From contig NZ_CP015863.1 in the NCBI RefSeq assembly GCF_002163755.1, forward strand, positions 2,108,001 to 2,172,000: a DNA stretch of 64,000 bases, written 5' to 3'. Below, piece after piece: positions 1 through 8,619 of this stretch. The notes under the pieces were generated by a model. That model saw nothing but the letters and a program-made list of their open reading frames with translations. It did no database searches and was not told the DNA's origin. Source of the DNA: Vibrio campbellii CAIM 519 = NBRC 15631 = ATCC 25920. GTDB lineage: Bacteria; Pseudomonadota; Gammaproteobacteria; Enterobacterales; Vibrionaceae. A program made the translations under genes and the position numbers. Within the stretch, counting starts at the first letter, position 1; each line of letters opens with the position of its first letter.

Positions 1-2
1 TC

Positions 3-1361
3 GGTCACACAGTTAGCATGCAGGCATTGACTAACAATGGTAAAAACCTGCTTTCTCATTTAAACCAAAACATTCGTGGTGAGGTTAAGAGTGAGTTCGT
101 TGGCGAAACGCTGACTTTGGAATTCACCCAGCCTTGCGACACGCTAGATGAAGATTCTCGCCTACGTGAAGCCTCTTCATTTGATGCGCTGCGTTTGGTG
201 CAACACAGCTTCGATATTTCAGAGCAAGATAAGCACGCGATTTTCCTTGGTGGTCTGTTTGCCTACGACTTGGTCGCTAACTTCGAACCTCTGGGCAATG
301 CAGAAGCAACCAACCAATGCCCAGATTACGTTTTCTATGTAGCGGAAACGCTGTTGGTTGTGGATCATCAAACCGAATCTTGCCAACTGCAAGCAACTTT
401 GTTTGTCGACGAATCAGAGAAAGCAACGCTAGAAACTCGCATCGAAGAAATCAGCGCTCAATGCGCAGCGCCAAAACTGCTGCCAAGTGCAGAGCAAATC
501 GCCGATGTCACGGTTGAACCTAGCGTGTCTGATGCAGACTTCTGCCAAATCGTTCGTGACTTAAAAGATTTCGTAGTGAAAGGCGATGTGTTCCAAGTCG
601 TGCCGTCTCGCCGATTTACACTCCCTTGTCCTTCTCCATTAGCAGCCTACAAAGAACTCAAACAAAGTAACCCAAGTCCTTACATGTTCTACATGCAAGA
701 CGAGCTGTTTACTTTGTTTGGCGCATCACCGGAAAGTGCGCTTAAGTACGAAACCGACACTAACCAAATTGAAATCTACCCAATCGCAGGCACTCGTCGC
801 CGCGGTAAGCGCCCTAACGGCGAGATCGATTTTGACCTAGATAGCCGCATCGAACTTGAACTGCGCACCGACATGAAAGAAAACGCAGAACACATGATGC
901 TGGTTGACTTAGCACGTAACGACGTTGCTCGTATTGCTCAAGCTGGCACACGTCACGTAGCAGACCTACTAAAAGTCGACCGCTACAGCCACGTAATGCA
1001 CTTAGTGTCTCGTGTGGTTGGTCAACTGCGTGAAGACCTAGACGCGCTGCACGCATACCAAGCTTGTATGAACATGGGCACGCTCACTGGTGCACCAAAG
1101 ATTCGTGCGATGCAGTTGATTCGCGACGTAGAAGGCGCACGTCGCGGTAGCTACGGCGGTGCGGTTGGTTACCTAACTGGTGAAGGCACACTCGACACAT
1201 GTATCGTGATCCGCTCAGCCTACGTTGAGAACGGCATTGCTCAAGTTCAAGCCGGTGCAGGCGTGGTGTTCGACTCTGATCCACAAGCGGAAGCAGACGA
1301 AACGCGCGGCAAAGCACAAGCGGTAATCTCTGCTATCCAAGCAGCGCATAAGTCACAATAA
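3..1361 (+). CDS. trpE: Anthranilate synthase component I, 5'-truncated by window edge
   Basis: TrpE converts chorismate plus glutamine-derived ammonia to anthranilate, the first committed step of tryptophan synthesis, working with TrpG. The reading frame is open from the first codon in the window. An in-frame ATG at position 18 is internal, because the upstream codons (Gly-His-Thr-Val-Ser) continue the protein. About 450 C-terminal residues are present, against roughly 520 for the family, so some 70-80 N-terminal residues are missing. The chorismate-binding core is intact, including the PIAGTRRRG segment, the ELRTDMKENAEHMMLVDLARND segment, and the GAPKIRAMQ and GGAVGYL stretches near the C-terminus. 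trpG follows after 16 bp, so this is the promoter-proximal part of a polycistronic trp operon. Any trp leader or attenuator would lie left of the window. Confidence 0.97.
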   Translation, partial: GHTVSMQALTNNGKNLLSHLNQNIRGEVKSEFVGETLTLEFTQPCDTLDEDSRLREASSFDALRLVQHSFDISEQDKHAIFLGGLFAYDLVANFEPLGNAEATNQCPDYVFYVAETLLVVDHQTESCQLQATLFVDESEKATLETRIEEISAQCAAPKLLPSAEQIADVTVEPSVSDADFCQIVRDLKDFVVKGDVFQVVPSRRFTLPCPSPLAAYKELKQSNPSPYMFYMQDELFTLFGASPESALKYETDTNQIEIYPIAGTRRRGKRPNGEIDFDLDSRIELELRTDMKENAEHMMLVDLARNDVARIAQAGTRHVADLLKVDRYSHVMHLVSRVVGQLREDLDALHAYQACMNMGTLTGAPKIRAMQLIRDVEGARRGSYGGAVGYLTGEGTLDTCIVIRSAYVENGIAQVQAGAGVVFDSDPQAEADETRGKAQAVISAIQAAHKSQ

Positions 1362-1377
1362 GGAATAGGGTTCAGAG

Positions 1378-1986
1378 ATGGCTAATATCATTTTTATCGA
1401 TAACTTTGACTCGTTCACCTACAACCTTGTGGATCAGTTCCGCTCGCTAGGTCACTCAGTCAAGATTTACCGAAACAACATCCCAGCAGAAACCATCGAA
1501 CAAGCGGTAAACGAGCTTGAAAACCCAGTGGTTCTGCTATCGCCAGGCCCTGGTGCACCGTCAGAGGCAGGCTCAATGCCAGAGCTTATCCAACGCATGA
1601 AAGGCAAAGTACCGATGATCGGGATTTGTCTTGGTCACCAAGCGATTGTTGAAGCGTACGGCGGCACCGTTGCTGGCGCGGGCGAAATCATTCACGGAAA
1701 GGTCTCTATGATGGAGCACCAAGACCATGCGATTTACCAAAACCTACCATCACCACTTGCAATTGCACGTTACCACTCGCTAGTTGCGACCAAGGTTCCT
1801 GAGAGCCTAACCATCACAGCAGAAGTGGATGACTTGGTAATGTCTGTTGTACATGAAGAAGATAAAGTTTGCGGGTTCCAGTTCCACCCGGAATCTATTA
1901 TGACGACCTACGGAGCAACACTGTTGGCCAATGCCATTGAATGGGCACTTGAAGAACAAACTTCAGCGACCCCACTCACTGCTTAA
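1378..1986 (+). CDS. trpG: Anthranilate synthase component II (glutamine amidotransferase)
   Basis: A 202-residue class I glutamine amidotransferase that supplies ammonia to TrpE. The oxyanion-loop sequence LSPGPGAPSEAG and the nucleophile elbow GICLGHQA are present, with Cys84 as the catalytic cysteine. The His/Glu pair lies in GFQFHPES near the C-terminus. The protein is a stand-alone amidotransferase, not the TrpG-TrpD fusion of enteric bacteria; trpD is a separate gene downstream. The start is the ATG preceded by an AGGAATAGGG-like ribosome site, 16 bp after trpE. Confidence 0.97.
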   Translation: MANIIFIDNFDSFTYNLVDQFRSLGHSVKIYRNNIPAETIEQAVNELENPVVLLSPGPGAPSEAGSMPELIQRMKGKVPMIGICLGHQAIVEAYGGTVAGAGEIIHGKVSMMEHQDHAIYQNLPSPLAIARYHSLVATKVPESLTITAEVDDLVMSVVHEEDKVCGFQFHPESIMTTYGATLLANAIEWALEEQTSATPLTA

Positions 1987-2023
1987 TAAGCACTTGGCGC
2001 ATAAGAAATTTAGGAGAGGAAAT

Positions 2024-3034
2024 ATGGAAGCAATCATCAACCCTATTATCACCAAACTGTACGAGCAAGAATCGCTTACTCAGGAAGAGAGCCAACAGCT
2101 ATTCGACATCATTATCCGTGGTGAACTAGACCCAATTTTGATGGCATCAGCACTGACTGCACTAAAAATCAAAGGTGAAACGCCAGATGAAATTGCGGGC
2201 GCGGCGAAAGCACTGCTGGCAAACGCAAACCCATTCCCTCGCCCAGATTACGATTTCGCAGATATCGTAGGAACGGGCGGTGACGGTCACAACACCATCA
2301 ACATTTCAACCACTGCGGCGTTTGTTGCAGCAGCTTGTGGTCTAAAAGTCGCGAAACACGGTAACCGCAGCGTTTCAAGCAAATCGGGCTCTTCTGACCT
2401 TCTAGATTCATTTGGTATCAACCTAGCTATGAGCGCAGAAGATACGCGCAAAGCGGTAGACGATATCGGTGTTGCTTTCCTATTTGCACCTCAATACCAC
2501 GGTGGTGTGCGACATGCGATGCCAGTGCGTCAAACCATGAAAACACGCACCATCTTTAACATTCTTGGTCCACTGATTAACCCTGCTCGTCCTAACATCG
2601 AATTGATGGGCGTTTACAGTGAAGAACTGGTTCGTCCTATCGCAGAAACCATGCTACAAATGGGTATGAAGCGCGCCGCTGTAGTACACGGTAGTGGTTT
2701 GGACGAAGTGGCGATTCACGGTGAAACAACGGTTGCCGAAATCAAAGACGGTAAGATCACAGAATACAAACTAACGCCTGCAGACTTCGGTCTAGAAGCG
2801 CACCCGCTAGAAGCGATCAAAGGTGGCGATCCTGAAGAAAACAAAGCGATCATTACCAATATTCTAACGGGTAAAGGTACAGATGCACAATTGGGTGCAG
2901 TGGCAGTAAACGTTGCTCTGCTAATGCGTCTATTCGGCCACGAAGATTTAAAAGCCAACACGCAACAAGCGATTGAGGCAATGAATTCAGGCAAGGCGTA
3001 CCATTTGGTACAACAACTTGCCGCACACGCTTAA
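2024..3034 (+). CDS. trpD: Anthranilate phosphoribosyltransferase
   Basis: TrpD transfers the phosphoribosyl group of PRPP to anthranilate. The 336-residue protein has the PRPP-binding signature VGTGGDGHNTINIST, then KHGNRSVSSKSGSSDLL, and the conserved NILGPLINPARP stretch; together these identify the family. The open frame extends upstream to 1931 inside trpG. The start at 2024 is preferred because it follows a strong AGGAGAGG ribosome site (2012-2019) and gives the family's usual N-terminus and length. The gene lies between trpG and the trpCF fusion in the same operon. Confidence 0.97.
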   Translation: MEAIINPIITKLYEQESLTQEESQQLFDIIIRGELDPILMASALTALKIKGETPDEIAGAAKALLANANPFPRPDYDFADIVGTGGDGHNTINISTTAAFVAAACGLKVAKHGNRSVSSKSGSSDLLDSFGINLAMSAEDTRKAVDDIGVAFLFAPQYHGGVRHAMPVRQTMKTRTIFNILGPLINPARPNIELMGVYSEELVRPIAETMLQMGMKRAAVVHGSGLDEVAIHGETTVAEIKDGKITEYKLTPADFGLEAHPLEAIKGGDPEENKAIITNILTGKGTDAQLGAVAVNVALLMRLFGHEDLKANTQQAIEAMNSGKAYHLVQQLAAHA

Positions 3035-3047
3035 GGAATTGAAGAAG

Positions 3048-4487
3048 ATGACTGACTTCAACACTCATCAAGCTGACAACCTGTCTGAACACGTTTCTAA
3101 GAAAGAAGCAGAAATGGCAGAAGTACTGGCGAAAATTGTCCGCGACAAATATCAGTGGGTAGCAGACCGTAAGGTGAGTCAACCGCTAAGCACATTTCAG
3201 TCTGATTTGCTGCCATCGGACCGCAGCTTCTACGATGCTCTGAGTGGCGAAAAGACGGTATTCATCACCGAATGTAAGAAGGCATCTCCTTCTAAAGGTT
3301 TGATTCGTGATCACTTCGACTTGGATTACATTGCATCGGTTTACAACAACCACGCAGATGCAATTTCAGTCCTAACAGACGAAAAGTACTTCCAAGGTAA
3401 CTTCGACTTTCTTCCTCAAGTGCGTGGTCAAGTCAAACAACCAGTTATTTGTAAAGACTTCATGGTAGATATCTACCAAGTTTATCTAGCGCGCCATTAC
3501 AGTGCTGATGCCGTGCTACTGATGCTTTCTGTCCTGAATGACGAAGAGTACCAAGCACTAGAAGAAGCAGCACACAGCCTGGACATGGGTATCTTGACCG
3601 AAGTCAGCAACGAAGAAGAGCTTCATCGTGCCGTTAAGCTAGGCGCACGCGTTATCGGCATCAATAACCGTAACTTGCGCGACCTAAGTACTGATTTGAA
3701 TCGTACTAAAGAGCTGGCCCCGACAATTCGCGAACTGGCTCCTAACGCAACAGTAATCTCAGAATCTGGCATTTATACGCATCAACAAGTTCGTGATCTA
3801 GCGGAATACGCAGACGGCTTCTTGATTGGTAGTTCGCTGATGGCGGAAGACAACCTAGAACTTGCTGTACGTAAAGTGACGTTAGGCGAAAACAAAGTGT
3901 GTGGCTTAACGCATCCAGATGACGCAGCAAAAACATATCAAGCTGGCGCAGTATTTGGTGGCCTGATTTTTGTCGAGAAGTCGAAGCGCGCCGTTGATCT
4001 TGAAGGCGCTCGCTTAACCATGAGCGGTGCCCCACTGAACTATGTAGGCGTGTTCCAAAACCACGATATCGATTTTGTTGCTTCTGTCGTGACCTCTTTG
4101 GGTTTAAAAGCGGTGCAACTGCACGGTCAAGAAGACCAAGCTTACGTAAACCAACTTAAAGCCGAACTGCCAGCAGCGGTAGAAATTTGGAAAGCTTACG
4201 GCGTGACTGATGCCAAGCCAGAACTACTTGCAGAAAACATTGACCGCCATTTATTAGATGCACAAGTTGGCACTCAAACCGGCGGAACTGGTCAAGTTTT
4301 CGACTGGTCACTGATCGGCGACCCAAGTCAAATTATGCTAGCGGGCGGACTGTCGCCAGAAAATGCTCAACAAGCAGCGAGACTAGGTTGCTTGGGATTA
4401 GATTTAAACTCTGGTGTAGAAAGCGCACCAGGCAAAAAAGATTCACAGAAGTTGCTCGCGGCATTCACCGCCATTCGCAACTACTAA
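3048..4487 (+). CDS. trpCF: Bifunctional indole-3-glycerol phosphate synthase / phosphoribosylanthranilate isomerase
   Basis: A fusion of two consecutive tryptophan-pathway enzymes. The N-terminal half (about residues 1-255) is indole-glycerol-phosphate synthase, with the ECKKASPSKGLI catalytic segment, VICKDFMVD, GINNRNL and ISESGI motifs. The C-terminal half (about 260-479) is PRA isomerase, beginning VCGLTHPDDA and containing YVGVFQN, LHGQED and the LAGGLSPEN phosphate-binding stretch. The chosen start at 3048 follows AAGGAATTGAAGAAG; a longer frame from 3018 would overlap trpD and adds residues not expected in the family. The C-F fusion is usual for gamma-proteobacteria. Confidence 0.96.
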   Translation: MTDFNTHQADNLSEHVSKKEAEMAEVLAKIVRDKYQWVADRKVSQPLSTFQSDLLPSDRSFYDALSGEKTVFITECKKASPSKGLIRDHFDLDYIASVYNNHADAISVLTDEKYFQGNFDFLPQVRGQVKQPVICKDFMVDIYQVYLARHYSADAVLLMLSVLNDEEYQALEEAAHSLDMGILTEVSNEEELHRAVKLGARVIGINNRNLRDLSTDLNRTKELAPTIRELAPNATVISESGIYTHQQVRDLAEYADGFLIGSSLMAEDNLELAVRKVTLGENKVCGLTHPDDAAKTYQAGAVFGGLIFVEKSKRAVDLEGARLTMSGAPLNYVGVFQNHDIDFVASVVTSLGLKAVQLHGQEDQAYVNQLKAELPAAVEIWKAYGVTDAKPELLAENIDRHLLDAQVGTQTGGTGQVFDWSLIGDPSQIMLAGGLSPENAQQAARLGCLGLDLNSGVESAPGKKDSQKLLAAFTAIRNY

Positions 4488-4551
4488 AGCTGTATTTCAG
4501 CTAAAAAATTTAAAGCTATTCGTAGCGAAAAATACGAGAAGGAATATAACG
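4488..4551 (+). other. trpCF-trpB intercistronic gap with small inverted repeat
   Basis: This 64-bp spacer is the longest inside the trp operon. Directly after the trpCF stop is a small inverted repeat AGCTG-TATTT-CAGCT followed by six A residues. The ribosome site for trpB (GAAGGAATATAACG) ends the spacer. The repeat could be an mRNA-processing or stability element. It has no T-run and does not look like a terminator. Confidence 0.4.
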
Positions 4552-5742
4552 ATGGCAAAACTGAATGCCTACTTTGGCGAATACGGCGGTCAGTACGTTC
4601 CGCAAATTCTAGTTCCAGCCTTAGAGCAACTAGAGCAAGCGTTTATCGACGCACAAGAAGATCCAGAATTCCGCAGCGAATTCATGACGCTTCTTCAAGA
4701 GTATGCGGGCCGTCCAACGGCTTTGACTCTAACTCGTAACCTAACTAAAGGTACGAAAACCAAACTGTACCTAAAACGTGAAGACCTACTTCACGGCGGC
4801 GCGCACAAGACCAACCAAGTGTTAGGGCAAGCACTGCTTGCGAAACGCATGGGTAAAAACGAAATCATCGCTGAAACGGGTGCAGGCCAACACGGTGTAG
4901 CAACCGCACTAGCATGTGCGCTGCTTGGTCTTAAGTGTCGCGTTTACATGGGTGCAAAAGACGTTGAGCGTCAGAGCCCGAACGTATTCCGTATGAAGCT
5001 AATGGGCGCAGAAGTCATTCCTGTTCACTCTGGTTCAGCAACACTTAAAGACGCATGTAACGAAGCGCTACGAGACTGGTCTGCAACTTATGAAGATGCG
5101 CACTACCTACTTGGTACAGCGGCGGGTCCTCACCCATTCCCAACGATCGTGCGTGACTTCCAACGCATGATTGGTGAAGAAACGAAGAATCAGATTTTGG
5201 CACGTGAAGGTCGTCTTCCTGACGCAGTTATCGCGTGTGTGGGCGGTGGTTCAAACGCTATCGGCATGTTTGCTGACTTCATCGAAGAAGAAAGTGTTCG
5301 CCTAATTGGTGTTGAGCCAGCAGGCAAAGGTATCAATACCGACCAACACGGCGCGCCACTTAAACATGGTAAAACGGGTATCTTCTTTGGTATGAAAGCG
5401 CCACTGATGCAAGATCCAAACGGTCAGGTTGAAGAATCATACTCTGTTTCTGCAGGTCTTGATTTCCCATCAGTTGGTCCACAGCACGCACATCTGAACG
5501 CAATCGGCCGTGCTGAATACGACAACGTAACGGACGATGAAGCGCTAGAGGCGTTCCAAGAAATTGCGCGTCACGAAGGCATCATCCCAGCTCTAGAGTC
5601 CTCTCACGCTGTGGCACATGCACTGCGTATGGCTCGTGAGAATCCAGAAAAAGAACAATTATTAGTTGTGAACCTATCAGGTCGTGGTGATAAAGATATC
5701 TTCACTGTACATGCCATCCTAGAAGAAAAAGGAGCGATCTAA
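4552..5742 (+). CDS. trpB: Tryptophan synthase beta subunit
   Basis: A 396-residue PLP enzyme that condenses indole and serine to tryptophan. The PLP lysine is Lys86 in GGAHKTNQ. The glycine-rich phosphate loop CVGGGSNAIGMF, the N-terminal YFGEYGGQYVP and the C-terminal LSGRGDKDIFT are all present. The start has a clear GAAGGAAT ribosome site. The stop codon overlaps the trpA start (TAATG), so the two subunits that form the alpha-beta channel complex are translationally coupled. Confidence 0.98.
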   Translation: MAKLNAYFGEYGGQYVPQILVPALEQLEQAFIDAQEDPEFRSEFMTLLQEYAGRPTALTLTRNLTKGTKTKLYLKREDLLHGGAHKTNQVLGQALLAKRMGKNEIIAETGAGQHGVATALACALLGLKCRVYMGAKDVERQSPNVFRMKLMGAEVIPVHSGSATLKDACNEALRDWSATYEDAHYLLGTAAGPHPFPTIVRDFQRMIGEETKNQILAREGRLPDAVIACVGGGSNAIGMFADFIEEESVRLIGVEPAGKGINTDQHGAPLKHGKTGIFFGMKAPLMQDPNGQVEESYSVSAGLDFPSVGPQHAHLNAIGRAEYDNVTDDEALEAFQEIARHEGIIPALESSHAVAHALRMARENPEKEQLLVVNLSGRGDKDIFTVHAILEEKGAI

Positions 5743-6548
5743 TGAGCCGTTATGCAAAGATGTTTGAGCGTCTAAACGAGAAAAACCAAGGCGCTTTTGT
5801 ACCGTTCGTAACGGTTTGCGATCCAAACGCAGAGCAGTCTTACAAGATCATGGAAACATTAGTTGAGTCAGGCGCTGATGCTCTAGAACTCGGTATTCCA
5901 TTCTCAGATCCTCTTGCGGATGGCCCGACTATCCAAGGTGCGAACATTCGTGCTCTAGATTCAGGCGCAACACCGGATATCTGTTTCGAGCAGATTGGTA
6001 AGATCCGAGCGAAGTACCCAGAGCTACCTATTGGTCTTCTGATGTACGCGAACCTTGTGTACTCACGTGGTATCGAAAACTTCTACGAGCGTTGTGCAAA
6101 AGCGGGCATCGATTCTGTTTTGATTGCAGATGTACCAACCAACGAGAGCTCAGAATTTGTTGCAGCAGCAGAGAAGTTTGGAATTCACCCAATCTTCATT
6201 GCCCCACCAACGGCAAGTGATGAAACGCTGAAGCACGTATCCGAACTCGGTGGCGGCTACACTTACCTACTTTCTCGTGCAGGTGTTACTGGCGCTGAGA
6301 CCAAGGCAAACATGCCTGTTGACCACATGTTAGATAAACTGAATCAATTCAATGCACCACCAGCGCTGCTTGGTTTTGGTATTTCAGAGCCTGCACAAGT
6401 AAAACAAGCTCTAGGATCTGGTGCCGCTGGTGCGATTTCTGGTTCTGCCGTGGTAAAAATTATCGAAGCGAACGTCGAGCAACCACAAATCATGCTCGAT
6501 AAGCTAGGTGAATTCGTTTCTGCAATGAAAGCTGCAACACAAAAATAA
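5742..6548 (+). CDS. trpA: Tryptophan synthase alpha subunit
   Basis: A 268-residue TIM-barrel enzyme that splits indole-glycerol phosphate to indole and glyceraldehyde-3-phosphate. The catalytic Glu and Asp lie in ALELGIPFSDPLADGP. The AGVTGA and GFGIS phosphate-binding loops are also present. Its ATG overlaps the trpB stop by one base. It is the last gene of the trp operon, with an intrinsic terminator 25-60 bp downstream. Confidence 0.98.
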   Translation: MSRYAKMFERLNEKNQGAFVPFVTVCDPNAEQSYKIMETLVESGADALELGIPFSDPLADGPTIQGANIRALDSGATPDICFEQIGKIRAKYPELPIGLLMYANLVYSRGIENFYERCAKAGIDSVLIADVPTNESSEFVAAAEKFGIHPIFIAPPTASDETLKHVSELGGGYTYLLSRAGVTGAETKANMPVDHMLDKLNQFNAPPALLGFGISEPAQVKQALGSGAAGAISGSAVVKIIEANVEQPQIMLDKLGEFVSAMKAATQK

Positions 6549-6572
6549 CGTATCACTAATTTGATAAATATG

Positions 6573-6613
6573 AGATCGATTCTTTATTAACCATCAGGAA
6601 TCGATCTTTTTTA
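6573..6613 (+). terminator. Rho-independent terminator of the trp operon
   Basis: A perfect 10-bp stem, AGATCGATTC (6573-6582) and GAATCGATCT (6598-6607), is followed immediately by a run of T. It ends transcription 25 bp after trpA. Confidence 0.85.
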
Positions 6614-6882
6614 ACATTCCCGTCTAAAAACCTCCCTCTCTTACCATCTATTTTTCAAACGCCAGACAACCAAAATATCACCACAATCGATAGCAATCGT
6701 TTGCTATTGATTAAAAAACTATCAGCAATCAATGAATTTCCAATTAGACGGTAAGTATGTACAGAAATTGTATTGCTAATTGTGAATGATAAGTGTAAAA
6801 AGCAAGGCGAAACAATTATCCAAATAACAACTTTATATTGGTGGGTAATTTTAGGATTTTACACATTATTAGCACAGAGGTT
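6614..6882. other. AT-rich spacer before the symporter gene, with inverted repeat
   Basis: No coding frame is convincing here. A perfect inverted repeat, ATAGCAA (6690-6696), TCGT, TTGCTAT (6701-6707), lies about 180 bp before the symporter start. It could be an operator for that gene. No regulator can be named from the sequence. Confidence 0.35.
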
Positions 6883-8142
6883 ATGGAAGTGTTAAAACAA
6901 AAGAGTTTGCTAAACAACATTGGCGTGCAAGTCGTCATTGCAATGATCGTGGGTACTGCCGTTGGTGCCTTGATGGGTCAAAGTGCGACAGTATTCGCGC
7001 CACTTGGTGCGATCTTTATCAACCTGATAAAAATGCTCGTGATCCCATTGGTTGCGGTAGCCCTTATCTCGGGCGCAGCAGGCCTTGGCAACAGCCAATC
7101 TGCAGGAAAAGTAGGCTTGGTAACCCTAGGTTACTTCTGCCTAACGTCTGCCCTAGCAGTAGCACTGGCGCTGTTCATGGGTGAAGTATTCAAACCAGGC
7201 ATGGGCATCGACGTTTCTGGCGTTGAAGGTATGTTCTCGGCTGAATACGCTTCAAAAGGTGAGCTACCTACTTTCTGGGCGACCATCACTGGTATGATCC
7301 CAACCAACGTTTTCCAATCACTTAATGAAGCAAATATTCTTCAGATCCTAGTGTTCTGTATGTTCTTCGGTGTTGCGATTTCAAAACAAGAAAAAGCTCG
7401 TCGCGAGCCAATCATCAATGGTGTTAACTGCATCGTTGACGCGATGGTTTGGATGATCAACAAAGTGATGATCATTGCTCCAATTGGCGTATTCGGTCTC
7501 ATGGCTGAAGCGGTAGGTACGTTTGGTTTTGGTGCCCTAATGGTGGTATTCAAACTGTTCGTTGTGTACGTAGCTGCAATCCTTGTGTTCGGTTTCGTGG
7601 TTTACCCAGCGATGGTACACATTTTCACTAAGACATCGGCGAAGAAGTTCGTGTCAGCAATGAAGAAACCACAAGCCGTTGCCCTGTCTACTGCGTCTTC
7701 AATGGCAACACTGCCAGTAACGATGGATACGTGTGAAAAAGAGCTTGGCGTTAAGAACTCGACAGCATCATTTGTTCTACCGCTTGGTGCAACCATCAAC
7801 ATGTCTGGTAACGCGATTTACTACGGTCTAGTAGCCATTTTCTTTGCTCAGCTGTTCAACATCGACCTAGGCATGGGCGCGTACATCGCGATCATCGTTA
7901 CTTCTACACTAGGGGCTGTAGGTCAAGCAGGTGTTCCTGGTCCTTCGTTCCTAGTAGTAGCAGTACTGCTTGCTGCTGGTATTCCAATCGAAGGCCTACC
8001 ACTACTGTTCGCTCTTGACCGTATCTTTGATATGATTCGTACCGCACTAAACATCACCGGTGACGCAGCATGTGCAGTGATCGTCGACGCTCTAGTGGAA
8101 GAGGGTAAGTCAGAAGAAGAGCTTAAAACTCAGAAAGCATAA
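6883..8142 (+). CDS. Dicarboxylate/amino acid:cation symporter (DAACS family)
   Basis: An inner-membrane secondary transporter of the glutamate/dicarboxylate symporter family, about 419 residues with many hydrophobic segments. Family signatures visible are INLIKMLVIPLVAVAL in the N-terminal half, the serine-rich ALSTASSMATLPVTMD re-entrant loop, and LPLGATINMSGNAIYYG followed by GVPGPSF. The GATINMSGNA segment corresponds to the family's GTTINMDG-type loop, so the substrate may not be classical glutamate or aspartate. The ATG at 6883 is preferred over an upstream in-frame start at 6838. A GTG at 6889 (giving MLKQKSLL) is an alternative with better spacing from the AGAGG ribosome site. It is monocistronic, with its own terminator. 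Confidence 0.85.
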   Translation: MEVLKQKSLLNNIGVQVVIAMIVGTAVGALMGQSATVFAPLGAIFINLIKMLVIPLVAVALISGAAGLGNSQSAGKVGLVTLGYFCLTSALAVALALFMGEVFKPGMGIDVSGVEGMFSAEYASKGELPTFWATITGMIPTNVFQSLNEANILQILVFCMFFGVAISKQEKARREPIINGVNCIVDAMVWMINKVMIIAPIGVFGLMAEAVGTFGFGALMVVFKLFVVYVAAILVFGFVVYPAMVHIFTKTSAKKFVSAMKKPQAVALSTASSMATLPVTMDTCEKELGVKNSTASFVLPLGATINMSGNAIYYGLVAIFFAQLFNIDLGMGAYIAIIVTSTLGAVGQAGVPGPSFLVVAVLLAAGIPIEGLPLLFALDRIFDMIRTALNITGDAACAVIVDALVEEGKSEEELKTQKA

Positions 8143-8155
8143 AGACATTCACAGT

Positions 8156-8189
8156 AAAAAAGGGGCTACTAAAAGTAGCCCCTTTTTAT
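8156..8189 (+). terminator. Terminator after the symporter gene
   Basis: The stem GGGGCTACT (8162-8170) / AGTAGCCCC (8174-8182) is flanked by A-rich and T-rich runs. It is likely bidirectional in form but serves the upstream symporter gene. Confidence 0.85.
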
Positions 8190-8619
8190 TTAAATTAGAA
8201 AAAGTCTATATCACTTCACACAAATCAACAATCAAATATGATACTGTTTGCTTATTAATTCATTCAACTTCCCATTTCGAACCATTTGTGACTAAGTGAA
8301 CAATATGCATATAGAGTCAACCATCAATATAATTCTTAAGAAATATCGACCATTAAATGCGGAAATAACCCAGCATACAAAGAACGACGATATTGTAAGT
8401 ATCGTTGAAACAGAAGCTTAATAAAGTGTACAACTTCGCGAAATCAAGCATTTTACATCCGAATGTGTTTCGCTTGAACAACTTACAAGTCAAAGGAAAA
8501 TTCAAAACAAAGCGGAAAAGTGACAATAATACGAAAATTTAAATAGGTCTTTACTATCTAGAAAAAATAAATAATTTTTATATAAGCAATCAATTTAAAA
8601 ATAACTTGAGACTCATTAG
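8190..8619. other. AT-rich gap upstream of luxN; no luxM gene
   Basis: In related Vibrio the acyl-homoserine-lactone synthase gene luxM lies directly upstream of luxN. This 430-bp stretch is too short to hold it (LuxM is roughly 400 residues) and contains no long frame. The only frame of note is 38 codons at 8305-8421, which has no good ribosome site. The region presumably contains the luxN promoter; no clear -10/-35 pair stands out. Confidence 0.6.

Noticed and set aside
814..1317. Long antisense frames inside trpE and many other opposite-strand frames in conserved genes
   Set aside because: They are shadows of the coding frame with no ribosome site, recognisable family or independent codon pattern.
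4488..4551. Attenuator or terminator between trpCF and trpB
   Set aside because: The stem is only 5 bp and followed by A, not T; it is better seen as a spacer element.
8305..8421. A 38-codon frame (MHIESTINIILKKY...) upstream of luxN as a luxM remnant or leader peptide
   Set aside because: The ribosome site is weak, the frame is short in AT-rich DNA, and I cannot match it to LuxM from memory. An alignment to LuxM termini would decide.
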